Source: Acidimicrobiaceae bacterium
Lineage (GTDB): Bacteria; Actinomycetota; Acidimicrobiia; Acidimicrobiales; RAAP-2
Assembly: GCA_027315005.1 (NCBI GenBank)
Contig: DAHUZT010000121.1
Coordinates: 1 to 32,468 of the forward strand
Length of the DNA: 32,468 bases
Reading direction: 5' to 3'
This document shows positions 18,282 to 25,844 of the stretch, piece by piece. The notes under the pieces were generated by a model. The model worked only from the letters and a program-made list of their open reading frames with translations. It ran no database searches and was not told where the DNA came from. The position numbers were made by a program, and so were the translations under genes. Numbering within the stretch: position 1 is the stretch's first letter; each line of letters starts with the position of its first letter.

Positions 18282-19622
18282 TCAGGCCTTGTGCCGCCGG
18301 AACAGGTTGATACGGTCCTCGCCGACCCGCGAGCGGAACTCGGGATCGTCGACGCCCAGCCCCTCCTCGGGGGCGAGACAGAGCACCCCGATCTTCCCCT
18401 CGTGCAGGTTGTGGTGCACCTGATAGACGGCATCTCCCACCTCATCCAGGGGATAGAGCGCCGACAGCGGGGGGAGCACCTTGCCATCGCACACAAGCTG
18501 GTTGGCGTCCCACGCCTCCCGGTAGTTGGCGAAATGCGAACCCTTGATCGTCTTGAGCTTCATCCACAGGTGCCGGTTGTCGTACTCGATCATGTAGCCG
18601 GACGTGGCGGCACACGTCATGACGATCCCACCACGCTTGGCTGCGAAGACCGACGCCCCCATCGTCTGGCGACCCGGGTGCTCGAAGACGATGTCGACGT
18701 CATCGCCGACCAGCGCCCGAATGTCCTTACCCAGCCGTCGCCACTCCGCTTCGTCCTGGGTGTGGTCGTCCTTCCAGAACCGGTAGCCGGCCGCCCGCCG
18801 ATCGATCACCGCCTCCACGCCGAGCTCGTGGAGGAGATCGACCTTCTCCGGTGACGACACGACACCGATCGGGACACCTCCGCCGTTCAGCACGTACTGA
18901 ACGGCATATGCCCCCAGTCCCCCAGACGCGCCCCAGATGAGCACACGCTGGCCCTGACTCATGGCTGCCCCGTTCCTCGACACGAGCATCCGGTACGAGG
19001 TGGAGTTGCAAAGGGCATTGATCGCAGACTCCTCCCAGCTCAGATGCGCAGGCTTGGGCATCAGCTGATTGGCCTTGACCAGCGTCAGATCCGCCAGGCC
19101 ACCGAAGTTGGTCTCGTAGCCCCAGATCCGCTGGTTGTCCGCCCGCATCGAGTCGTCGTGCGCGCTCGGACTCTGATCGTCGACGTAATTGCAGTGGATG
19201 GTGACCCGGTCACCCGGCTTCCAGTTCCGGACTGCGGTGCCGACCCGGACGACGACCCCGGAGGCGTCGGAACCGACGACGTGCTCCGCGAGGGCGTGCC
19301 GGCTTCCCCACTCGCTCTCACGACCGAGCCGATCAAGGAACCCGAAGGTGGAAAGCGGCTCGAAGATGGAGGTCCAGACCGTGTTGAAGTTGATGGCGCT
19401 GGCCATGACGGCCACATAGGCCTCATCGGGGGCCAGCTCGGGAACCGATACCTCCCCGACGTGGAGGGATTTCCTCGGGTCCTTGTCATCCGAGGCCATG
19501 CCGTGGAACAGCTCGACTTCGTCCCGGGAAACGAAGGCGGCCCGGTACGACTCGGGGATCGGGATGGCGGCGATCTCCTCACCTGAGGCACCGGACTGGA
19601 TGGCCGAGAGGAACTCCTGCAT
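18282..19622 (-). CDS. ccr: Crotonyl-CoA carboxylase/reductase
   Basis: The 446-residue medium-chain reductase would reductively carboxylate crotonyl-CoA with NADPH and CO2 to (2S)-ethylmalonyl-CoA, the key step of the ethylmalonyl-CoA pathway. Motifs span the chain: IPESYRAAF (22-30), SAINFNTVWTSIFEP (75-89), GSDASGVV, GYETNFGGLAD (168-178), the NADPH loop GASGGLGAYA (231-240), FWKDDHTQD, DIVFEHPGR and GSHFANYREAW (361-371). Asn80, Glu170 and His363 fit the CO2 pocket of Kitasatospora Ccr (N81, E171, H365), but its Phe170 is Tyr169 here. ATG 19622 is chosen because the family begins there (MQEFL) and TATCCT lies exactly 8 nt upstream; ATG 19673 is less likely. Confidence 0.95.
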   Translation of the reverse strand: MQEFLSAIQSGASGEEIAAIPIPESYRAAFVSRDEVELFHGMASDDKDPRKSLHVGEVSVPELAPDEAYVAVMASAINFNTVWTSIFEPLSTFGFLDRLGRESEWGSRHALAEHVVGSDASGVVVRVGTAVRNWKPGDRVTIHCNYVDDQSPSAHDDSMRADNQRIWGYETNFGGLADLTLVKANQLMPKPAHLSWEESAINALCNSTSYRMLVSRNGAAMSQGQRVLIWGASGGLGAYAVQYVLNGGGVPIGVVSSPEKVDLLHELGVEAVIDRRAAGYRFWKDDHTQDEAEWRRLGKDIRALVGDDVDIVFEHPGRQTMGASVFAAKRGGIVMTCAATSGYMIEYDNRHLWMKLKTIKGSHFANYREAWDANQLVCDGKVLPPLSALYPLDEVGDAVYQVHHNLHEGKIGVLCLAPEEGLGVDDPEFRSRVGEDRINLFRRHKA

Positions 19623-19630
19623 GCCAGGTG

Positions 19631-19636
19631 AGGATA
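19631..19636 (-). promoter_or_regulatory. Candidate -10 (TATCCT) for leaderless ccr
   Basis: TATCCT ends 8 nt before ATG 19622 and has no Shine-Dalgarno after it. It independently supports the shorter ccr start. Confidence 0.55.
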
Positions 19637-19824
19637 GCCCGGGCGGCCGTCGGTCACCGGAGGCGATCGACATGCCCGGTGCCCGGCAAATCGGGGTTCC
19701 GCCCCCCCGGGTCCGAATCTGGTGAGCCGCCTCGTCGGTCGAGCGGGCAGCCGACCACACGAGGCCGTATCATGGGTCGCCGTGGCCGACCCGGAGGGAC
19801 CCCCGCGGGCCAAGGTCACCTGAT

Positions 19825-19842
19825 CCGGGTCAACTGACCTGG
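19825..19842. promoter_or_regulatory. Palindrome upstream of thiolase, candidate operator
   Basis: CCGGGTCAACTGACCTGG is an 18-bp palindrome with one mismatched pair (core GGTCA-AC-TGACC) ending 24 bp before the thiolase ATG in the ccr-thiolase divergent region. Another GGTCA lies at 19814. This size fits a TetR-type operator, but no regulator gene is nearby. Confidence 0.35.
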
Positions 19843-19866
19843 CCAGTAGAGCTGTGGAGGGCCTCA

Positions 19867-21048
19867 ATGTCCGGCACCGTCATCGTCGCAGGAGCCCGTA
19901 CCCCGATCGGCAAGCTGTCCGGTGCCCTCGCGGGCTTCTCGGCCGCCGACCTCGGTGGTGTCGCCATCGCCGCCGCCCTGGAGCGTGCAGGCGTCACCCC
20001 GGATCAGGTCCGCTACGTCTTCATGGGACAGGTCATCCAGGCCGGTGCCGGCCAGATCACCGCCCGGCAGGCGGCAGCGAGAGCCGGCATCTCGATGGAG
20101 GTCCCGGCCACCACGGTGAACAAGGTCTGCCTCTCGGGTCTGAACGCCATCTTCCTCGCCGACCTCATGATCAACGCGGGCGAGGCCGACGTCGTGGTGG
20201 CCGGCGGGATGGAGTCGATGACCCAGGCGCCCTACCTGCTGCCCGGCGCGCGCGCGGGGTACCGTCTCGGGGACGGCAGTGTGGTCGATTCCATGATGTA
20301 CGACGGGCTCTTCTGCACGTTCGACCAGTGCGCAATGGGACTCGGTACCGAGCGGTACAACGGGGCGGACGGGGTCTCGCGCCAGGACCAGGACGCCTTC
20401 AGCGCCCGTTCGCACGAGCGGGCCGCGGCCGCCATCAAGAGCGGGCGGTTCGCCGAAGAGATCGTCCCAGTGAGCGTCCCCCAGCGGAGAGGTGATCCCG
20501 TCGTGGTGGACACCGACGAGGGGGTGCGACCGGAGACTACGATCGAGTCCCTCGGCAAACTGCGCCCGGCCTTCGACAAGAACGGCACCATCACCGCCGG
20601 CAACGCCTCCCAGATCTCCGACGGGGCGGCCGCGGTCATCGTCATGTCCAAGGCAAAGGCAGAAGCACTCGGCGTCACCCCCATCGGTGAGCTGATCAGC
20701 TACGGGCAGGTCGCAGGGCCCGGCCCGTCGCTGTTGCACCAGCCATCACACGCCATCAAGGTGGCCCTTGGCAAGGCGGACCTGTCCGTCGGCGACATCG
20801 ATCTGTTCGAGATCAACGAGGCGTTCGCCGCCGTCGGGTGCGCTTCGGCCTCCGACCTCGGGATCGGCGAGGACGTGGTGAACGTCAACGGTGGCGCTAT
20901 TGCGCTCGGTCATCCCGTCGGGATGTCCGGCACCAGGGTTGCACTGACCGCTCTGCTCGAGCTCGAGCGCCGCGGCGGGGGTACCGCGGCCGTCAGCCTG
21001 TGCGGAGGCGGGGGCCAGGGTGACGCCGCAGTCTTGCGCACGAGCTGA
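19867..21048 (+). CDS. Acetyl-CoA acetyltransferase (thiolase)
   Basis: The 393-residue thiolase condenses two acetyl-CoA to acetoacetyl-CoA. The nucleophile Cys88 is in NKVCLSGLNA, His349 in GGAIALGHPVGMSG and the second Cys379 in CGGGGQG; NEAFA is also present, so all catalytic elements are intact. GGAGG ends 6 nt before the ATG. Divergent from ccr across 244 bp, it supplies the first step of the same C4 route. A methyltransferase gene follows after 21 bp. Equivalent to PhaA/AtoB; which name applies cannot be decided from sequence. Confidence 0.94.
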   Translation: MSGTVIVAGARTPIGKLSGALAGFSAADLGGVAIAAALERAGVTPDQVRYVFMGQVIQAGAGQITARQAAARAGISMEVPATTVNKVCLSGLNAIFLADLMINAGEADVVVAGGMESMTQAPYLLPGARAGYRLGDGSVVDSMMYDGLFCTFDQCAMGLGTERYNGADGVSRQDQDAFSARSHERAAAAIKSGRFAEEIVPVSVPQRRGDPVVVDTDEGVRPETTIESLGKLRPAFDKNGTITAGNASQISDGAAAVIVMSKAKAEALGVTPIGELISYGQVAGPGPSLLHQPSHAIKVALGKADLSVGDIDLFEINEAFAAVGCASASDLGIGEDVVNVNGGAIALGHPVGMSGTRVALTALLELERRGGGTAAVSLCGGGGQGDAAVLRTS

Positions 21049-21069
21049 ATCGATCTGAAGCCCTGTCCA

Positions 21070-21855
21070 GTGGAGTCCGGTGGCAAGGACGCCGGGGGTG
21101 GCTGGGACCCGGTCCAGTACAACCGGTTCGCCGGGCAACGGGAAGAGCCGTTCTGGGATCTGGTCGGACTCCTCGGCCCGGTGGACCGGCCGGACGTGGT
21201 CGACCTGGGTTGCGGCGACGGGAGGCTCACCGCCGTGCTCCACGCCTCCTCGAGGGCACGGACCACCACCGGGATCGATCGTTCCCCTTCGATGCTTGCG
21301 CAGGCGGCGGGACGACGCGGTGGTGGGCTCGCGTTCGAGCCCGGCGACATCACCAGCTGGGAACGGCCCGACGGGGTAGACGTGGTAGTGGCCAATGCCT
21401 CCCTCCAATGGATCCCGGATCACGCCGCGGTGCTCGGCCGATGGTCGACTTCGGTGAGGGAACATGGCCAGCTGGCCGTACAGGTGCCGGCGAACGCCGA
21501 TCACCCTCTCCACCTCGTCGCAATGCAAGTGGCCGCCGAGTTCATCTGCGATCCTCCACCTGACCCGGTCGCGGCCAACGTGCTGGCGCCCGACCGGTAT
21601 GCCGAGATCCTCGACAACCTCGGTTTCAGTGACCAGCACGTCCGACTCCAGGTCTATGCCCACCATCTCCGGTCCACGGTGGAGCTTGTCGAGTGGGCAA
21701 AGGGGAGCACGCTCACCCGCTTCAAGGCGGATCTCGATGCCGAAGCCTGGGACGAATTCGTGGCGCGCTACCGACGACGACTCCTCGAAGCCGTCGGACA
21801 TCGGTCGCCATACCTCTTCCTGTTCAAGCGCATCCTCCTCTGGGGTCGACGCTGA
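21070..21855 (+). CDS. Class I SAM methyltransferase, trans-aconitate methyltransferase-like
   Basis: The 261-residue protein has the SAM-binding motif VVDLGCGDG (43-51), GIDRSPSML, and NASLQWIPDH followed by GQLAVQVPANADHP, a pattern typical of trans-aconitate 2-methyltransferase (Tam). The N-terminal WDPVQYNRFAGQRE also fits Tam. Tam esterifies trans-aconitate, a spontaneous by-product of the citrate cycle; substrate here is inferred from similarity. GTG start, no clear Shine-Dalgarno. It follows the thiolase by 21 bp, so the two are probably co-transcribed. Confidence 0.82.
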   Translation: MESGGKDAGGGWDPVQYNRFAGQREEPFWDLVGLLGPVDRPDVVDLGCGDGRLTAVLHASSRARTTTGIDRSPSMLAQAAGRRGGGLAFEPGDITSWERPDGVDVVVANASLQWIPDHAAVLGRWSTSVREHGQLAVQVPANADHPLHLVAMQVAAEFICDPPPDPVAANVLAPDRYAEILDNLGFSDQHVRLQVYAHHLRSTVELVEWAKGSTLTRFKADLDAEAWDEFVARYRRRLLEAVGHRSPYLFLFKRILLWGRR

Positions 21856-21880
21856 CATCCCGTGCCATGCCGCGACGGCG

Positions 21881-22450
21881 TCAGTAGGGAGGCCTGAACA
21901 ACCCAGCGAGCCGCGCGCTGCCGGTGCCCACGTCCTCCCACGATGCCGCTCCTACGGCGAGAACCGCCAGCGCACAGGTGGGGAAGCCGTGCGCTTCGAG
22001 CCGGGCACGCTCACCAGCATCGAAGAGAAGCTGCCAGACGAGCTCCATCATGGTCGGGTTGTGCCCGACGACGGCCAGACTGGTGACTGACTCGTCGACC
22101 CCCCGGACGTAGCGGAGCACGACGTCGGTGCCGGTGCCGTACAGCGAGCGGTAGGAGTCGACCCGCAGGCCTCCTTCTCGGGGGGCGGCAACGAGGACTG
22201 CGGTCTCTTGGGTCCGCACGGCCGCCGAGCACACGATGAGCTCGGGACGGGGAACTCCGTCGTCCATTCCGAGCGACGGGGGCTTGACGGCCAATTGCTC
22301 CCCGAGGGCCTCTGCATCACGCCGGCCGCGAGCCGTCAGCGGGCGGTCACGGTCCTGAGCGGCCTCCAGGGGGGCCCGTTCCGCCTTGGCGTGACGAAGG
22401 ATCCAGAGGTACCGGGACGTGGTCTCGGGCATCTCCACATCGTGCCCCAT
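21881..22450 (-). CDS. Histidine phosphatase superfamily protein, SixA-like
   Basis: The 189-residue protein has the RHAKAE motif with the phosphate-accepting His20, DRPLTARGRRDAEALG, VRTQETA, and the second catalytic His130 in VVGHNPTMMEL. These are the features of SixA-type phosphohistidine phosphatases. There is no membrane segment. Its substrate is unknown; actinobacterial members may act on small phosphates instead of phosphohistidine. ATG 22450 is used, ATG 22432 is possible. It lies 40 bp after recR on the same strand and converges on the methyltransferase gene with a 25-bp gap. Confidence 0.85.
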   Translation of the reverse strand: MGHDVEMPETTSRYLWILRHAKAERAPLEAAQDRDRPLTARGRRDAEALGEQLAVKPPSLGMDDGVPRPELIVCSAAVRTQETAVLVAAPREGGLRVDSYRSLYGTGTDVVLRYVRGVDESVTSLAVVGHNPTMMELVWQLLFDAGERARLEAHGFPTCALAVLAVGAASWEDVGTGSARLAGLFRPPY

Positions 22451-22490
22451 GGGCGTGAGCGCCTGCCCGTCCGAACCCGGTCGACGGGGA

Positions 22491-23096
22491 TCAGGCCTCG
22501 ATCACCCGTCGGCCCTCCAGCGCCCGACCAAGGGTCAGCTCATCGGCGTATTCGAGGTCCCCGCCGACCGGCAGGCCCGAAGCGATCCTGGTCACGGTCA
22601 GTCCCATGGGTCCGAGCAGCCGGGCCAGGTACATGGCCGTGGTCTCGCCCTCGAGGTTCGGGTTGGTGCACAAGATGACCTCGGTGACACTCTCGTCCTC
22701 CACCCTGACGAGCAGCTCCCGTACCCGGAGCTGCTCCGGCCCGATACCCTCGATCGGGTTCAGTGCTCCCTGGAGCACGTGGTAGCGCCCCGAGTACTCA
22801 CCGGTCTTCTCGACCGAGGCGATGTCCCGTGGATCCTCGACGACGCAGAGCTTGGTTCCGTCGCGGCGCTCGTCGAGACAGACGGCGCACAGACCCCCTT
22901 CGGCCACGTTGAAGCATCGGGTGCACAACGTGATCCGCTCCTTCACGGCAACGATGGCCTCCGACAACCGCAATGCATCCTCCGGAGCCACCTTGAGAAG
23001 ATGAAAGGTGATCCGCTGCGCCGACTTCGGCCCGATGCCCGGAAGGCGGCCCAGCTCGTCGATGAGCGCTTGGAGCGGACCCGAGAAGACGGCCAC
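22491..23096 (-). CDS. recR: Recombination mediator RecR
   Basis: The 201-residue protein acts with RecF/RecO to load RecA on gapped DNA. It has the helix-hairpin-helix [15 protein letters not shown] (15-29), a Cys4 zinc site (58, 61, 70, 73: CTRCFNV..GLCAVC) and a Toprim domain from about residue 80 ([22 protein letters not shown]). The GTG start overlaps the dnaX stop by one base (TAGTG), so translation is coupled. The ybaB gene that often lies between dnaX and recR is absent. Confidence 0.95.
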   Translation of the reverse strand: MAVFSGPLQALIDELGRLPGIGPKSAQRITFHLLKVAPEDALRLSEAIVAVKERITLCTRCFNVAEGGLCAVCLDERRDGTKLCVVEDPRDIASVEKTGEYSGRYHVLQGALNPIEGIGPEQLRVRELLVRVEDESVTEVILCTNPNLEGETTAMYLARLLGPMGLTVTRIASGLPVGGDLEYADELTLGRALEGRRVIEA

Positions 23097-24931
23097 TAAC
23101 GCACCTCTTCCGCACCGGGGAATGCCTGGAGCAGGCGGGCGCGAGCCGAGTTGTCGACGTCCACCACCTCCCCGAGCTCGACCTCATCGAGGATCTCGAG
23201 CCCCTCCGTACCTGGGTCGTGAGCTGCCGATTCCTGGGCCGGTGGCGGCGCGGTGGCCGTCCCGGACGCCGATCGACGCGGGGTCCGCCCCGTCGATCCC
23301 TTCCGCGCACCCGGCAATTGTTCGATCGGAGCATCCCCGACGGCCGATCCTGGGTCGACAACCAGCTTCAGCGTCACCGGACGGTGGAAGTGGTCGGAAA
23401 GGACGGCCTCCACGTCGGGACGGACCTCCTCACAACGCTTCCGGTGACTGTCGTTGGGGAGACCGTAGATTGCCTCTTCACCCTCCACCCCGACGAAGCG
23501 GCCGGCCTGGAACAGAGCCTTCGGCTTGGGTCGTAAGCGACCGAGGATGTGGTCGCCCCACGCCGTCACGAGCTCGTCACGGGTCGGGAACGGAACCTCC
23601 GACGTCCCTCCGGTCGCCGGTGGTCGGGCACGGTCCGATCGGGACGCTGCCGGGTCGGCTGGAGCAGGCGAACTCGAAATCACTTCTCGTTCCGGTCCCG
23701 ATCCGGCGCCTGGGGCAGTCGGAGCGTGCTGACCGGGAGGTGCGACCGACTGGCGAGTGGGACCGGCGACAACCTGGTCGTTCGGAACCGGACGCGCCGG
23801 TGCGGGCGCCTCCTGACGGGACTCCAGGCGCTCGATACGGACCAGCAGCGCCTCGGGGGATTGGTCTGCCTCCGGAAGCGTCAAACGAATGAGGGCTACC
23901 TCGAGGCCGACTCGCGGGTCGGGGGAGTCGCGCATGGCCACCTGGGCCCGGCCCACGACCTCCATGGCCCGGACCATGGCGGCCAACCCGACCCGCACGG
24001 CGCGTGCGCCCAGCTCGTCGCGCTCGCTCGGGGACACGTTGACCAGGTCGGGAGCGACGAGGGCCAGAAACCCCTGCCGAAGATGGTCGACCAGGTCGGC
24101 CGCCAGTTGTTGGGGACTGAAGCCGGCCGAGATCAGCTTTCCCACTGCGACCAGGGCCTGTTCGACGTCGTGGTCGGCCAGCGCCTCGATGACTTCGCCG
24201 AGGTCGGGGAGGTCGTCGTCTATCGAGTCGGTCGCCGCCACCTGGTCGAGCACCGACAGCGCGTCACGAGCCGAGCCCCTCCCGCGCCGTACGGCGAGGT
24301 CGAGTGCTTCGTCGGGAACGTCGAGACCGGCGTCTTGGCGTATCCCGGCCAACAGTTCGACCAGCACCTCAGGTCCGAGCAAGCGGAATTCGAAGTGCTG
24401 GGTGCGACTGCGGATGGTCGGGAGGACCTTTTGCGGGTCAGTGGTGGCCAGGACGAACACGACATGTGGCGGAGGTTCCTCCAGCGTCTTCAGCAGCGCG
24501 TTGGAAGCCGCTGTCGACAACATGTGGACCTCGTCGACGATGTACACCTTCTGGCGGCCCGGAGTGCCGAGGGCAGCCCGGGAGACCAGGTCGCGCATGG
24601 CATCGACTCCGTTGTTCGAAGCGGCGTCGAGCTCGTGCACGTCGAGCGAGGTGCCACGTGCGATCTCGGTGCAGGGAGGGCAGTTTCCGCACGGATCACC
24701 ATCGTCACCGAGGTCGGTGCAGTTGAGGGCCTTGGCCAGGATGCGGGCCGTTGACGTCTTCCCGGTGCCCCTTGGACCACTGAACAGATAGGCATGGGCG
24801 ACCCGGTGGTCGCGCACTGCGTTCCGCAGCGCCAGCACCACATGGTCCTGCCCCTTGACCGCGGAGAAGGTCGAGGGACGGAACCTTCGGTACAGCGACT
24901 GGTAGGGGACGTTTTCGATTTCGTCGGCCAC
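23096..24931 (-). CDS. dnaX: DNA polymerase III subunit gamma/tau
   Basis: The 611-residue clamp-loader ATPase begins [21 protein letters not shown]. It has Walker A GPRGTGKT (52-59), four zinc-binding Cys (71, 81, 84, 87), DEVH (133-136), and [18 protein letters not shown] with the Ser-Arg-Cys-like sensor replaced by Ser-Arg-Thr. Residues from about 370 to 450 are Pro/Ala-rich and disordered. A later region (about 455-530) is a tau-like domain, and the acidic tail ends [22 protein letters not shown]. No AAAAAAG slippery site is seen, so one product is expected. TAGGCT lies 9 nt before the GTG start, indicating a leaderless message separate from the SRP RNA upstream. Confidence 0.95.
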   Translation of the reverse strand: MADEIENVPYQSLYRRFRPSTFSAVKGQDHVVLALRNAVRDHRVAHAYLFSGPRGTGKTSTARILAKALNCTDLGDDGDPCGNCPPCTEIARGTSLDVHELDAASNNGVDAMRDLVSRAALGTPGRQKVYIVDEVHMLSTAASNALLKTLEEPPPHVVFVLATTDPQKVLPTIRSRTQHFEFRLLGPEVLVELLAGIRQDAGLDVPDEALDLAVRRGRGSARDALSVLDQVAATDSIDDDLPDLGEVIEALADHDVEQALVAVGKLISAGFSPQQLAADLVDHLRQGFLALVAPDLVNVSPSERDELGARAVRVGLAAMVRAMEVVGRAQVAMRDSPDPRVGLEVALIRLTLPEADQSPEALLVRIERLESRQEAPAPARPVPNDQVVAGPTRQSVAPPGQHAPTAPGAGSGPEREVISSSPAPADPAASRSDRARPPATGGTSEVPFPTRDELVTAWGDHILGRLRPKPKALFQAGRFVGVEGEEAIYGLPNDSHRKRCEEVRPDVEAVLSDHFHRPVTLKLVVDPGSAVGDAPIEQLPGARKGSTGRTPRRSASGTATAPPPAQESAAHDPGTEGLEILDEVELGEVVDVDNSARARLLQAFPGAEEVR

Positions 24932-24940
24932 TGACGGAGG

Positions 24941-24946
24941 AGCCTA
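24941..24946 (-). promoter_or_regulatory. Candidate -10 (TAGGCT) for leaderless dnaX
   Basis: TAGGCT ends 9 nt before the dnaX GTG, in the gap after the SRP RNA. The bases before the GTG read CTCCTCC, the opposite of a Shine-Dalgarno. Confidence 0.45.
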
Positions 24947-24954
24947 CCGGCCTC

Positions 24955-24978
24955 GACAGCCACTCTCTCGGTGCTGTC
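24955..24978 (-). terminator. Hairpin at 3' end of SRP RNA
   Basis: GACAGC and GCTGTC form a 6-bp inverted repeat with a 12-nt loop just after the SRP RNA. On the minus strand the GGACAGC arm could instead pair with the 5' end of the RNA. Possible terminator or processing signal; no T tract. Confidence 0.3.
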
Positions 24979-25111
24979 CGGCACTCGGTGCGACGGCCAG
25001 GTTTGACTGCGGCACACGCCCTGGACTGCTGAGAGCTGCTGCCTTCCGACCCTGACTCGATTCACAGGAGGACGTTGCGCAGGACCCAGCCGCCGCACCC
25101 AGTGTCGGGAC
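24976..25111 (-). ncRNA. ffs: Signal recognition particle RNA (4.5S type)
   Basis: The minus strand carries the conserved SRP domain GTCAGGGTCGGAAGGCAGCAGC, with the GGAA tetraloop region that binds Ffh, followed by GCGTGTGCCG as in E. coli 4.5S RNA. The arms form a long hairpin: GGTGCGGCGGCTGGGT (25099-25084) pairs over 16 positions with the 3' arm (25002-24987), then TGCG with CGCA inside, and CACT with AGTG outside. TAGCAT at 25119-25124 would start transcription near 25111, where a further short outer helix begins. Ends are approximate; the structured core is 24982-25104. It lies upstream of dnaX on the same strand, a common arrangement. Confidence 0.85.
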
Positions 25112-25118
25112 AGCCGTG

Positions 25119-25124
25119 ATGCTA
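25119..25124 (-). promoter_or_regulatory. Candidate -10 (TAGCAT) for SRP RNA
   Basis: TAGCAT lies 7-8 nt before the start of the SRP RNA outer helix, with no clear -35. Confidence 0.45.
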
Positions 25125-25182
25125 GCCCTCCGGTGACTCGATTCCCAGGGAAGCGTAGGGTCCCGGTCGCCGGCGGGCAGAG

Positions 25183-25188
25183 TAGCCT
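25183..25188 (+). promoter_or_regulatory. Candidate -10 (TAGCCT) for tRNA-Ser(GGA)
   Basis: TAGCCT lies 48 bp before the tRNA and would give a short 5' leader. It matches TANNNT; no -35 is clear. Confidence 0.3.
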
Positions 25189-25236
25189 GTCGGCGCCACG
25201 GTCGCCCTCGGGCAGCTTCGGGACCGCCGGGCACCA

Positions 25237-25321
25237 GGAGGCGTGCGAGAGCGGCCGAATCGGCACGATTGGAAATCGTGTGTGGGGAGACCCACCGTGG
25301 GTTCAAATCCCACCGCCTCCG
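25237..25321 (+). tRNA. tRNA-Ser (anticodon GGA)
   Basis: The 85-nt cloverleaf has acceptor arms GGAGGCG and CGCCTCC, discriminator G, and an anticodon stem CACGA/TCGTG around loop TTGGAAA (anticodon GGA at 25271-25273). A long variable arm (TGTGGGGAGACCCACC) and T arm GTGGGTTCAAATCCCAC follow. The long variable arm confirms the serine class. It reads UCC and UCU codons. CCA is not encoded. Followed by tadA after 38 bp. Confidence 0.97.
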
Positions 25322-25359
25322 CCGACCGCGATGTTGGGCAATCGACGAATAGGGATGCG

Positions 25360-25821
25360 GTGGACACCATCGACGACTGGACGGCAATGGGACTCGCATT
25401 GGACGAGGCAACGTCGGCCCCGGACCATGGAGACGTGCCAGTGGGCGCGGTTGTGCTCAGTGGTGGCCGGGTCATGGCATCGCGCCACAACCAGCGGGAG
25501 GAGAAGGGTGACCCGACAGCTCACGCGGAGCTGCTCGCCCTGGCCGACGCGGCTGCCGCCCTCGGCTCCTGGAGGCTCCCCGGAACCACCGTCGTGGTCA
25601 CGCTGGAGCCCTGCCCGATGTGCGCTGGTGGCCTGGTGGCGGCGAGAGTGGGCCGACTGGTCTACGGTGCCTCCGATCCCAAGGCCGGGGCGTGTGGATC
25701 TCTCTACAACCTCTGCGCAGACCCCCGCCTCAACCATGAGCTGGAGGTCACCGCCGGCGTGCGCGCCGACGAAGCAACCGGTCAGCTCACTACGTTCTTC
25801 AGTTCCGTGCGCGGAGCGTGA
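25360..25821 (+). CDS. tadA: tRNA-specific adenosine deaminase
   Basis: The 153-residue zinc enzyme deaminates A34 to inosine in tRNA-Arg(ACG). The signature is complete: His55 and Glu57 in TAHAELLAL, and Cys85 and Cys88 in LEPCPMCAGG, plus DVPVGAVVL and HNQREEKGDPTAH. The frame runs upstream into the tRNA gene, so the start must be later. GTG 25360, preceded by AGGG with 5-nt spacing, gives the normal family N-terminus. It lies just after tRNA-Ser(GGA) and may share its transcript. Confidence 0.94.
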   Translation: MDTIDDWTAMGLALDEATSAPDHGDVPVGAVVLSGGRVMASRHNQREEKGDPTAHAELLALADAAAALGSWRLPGTTVVVTLEPCPMCAGGLVAARVGRLVYGASDPKAGACGSLYNLCADPRLNHELEVTAGVRADEATGQLTTFFSSVRGA

Positions 25822-25827
25822 GCAAAC

Positions 25828-25840
25828 CACCTGGAAGGTG
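25828..25840. terminator. Small hairpin after tadA
   Basis: CACCT-GGA-AGGTG forms a 5-bp stem in the 23-bp convergent gap between tadA and the next gene. Weak; no T tract. Confidence 0.25.
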
Positions 25841-25844
25841 CCGG

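Noticed and set aside
23549-24754. 401-codon ORF antisense to dnaX
   Set aside because: Shadow frame of a conserved gene with intact zinc site and Walker motif.
23096-24931. Programmed frameshift in dnaX
   Set aside because: No A-rich slippery heptamer followed by a stem-loop was seen.
25122-25490. ORF containing AVGFEPTVGLPTHDF
   Set aside because: Same artefact, antisense of tRNA-Ser(GGA).
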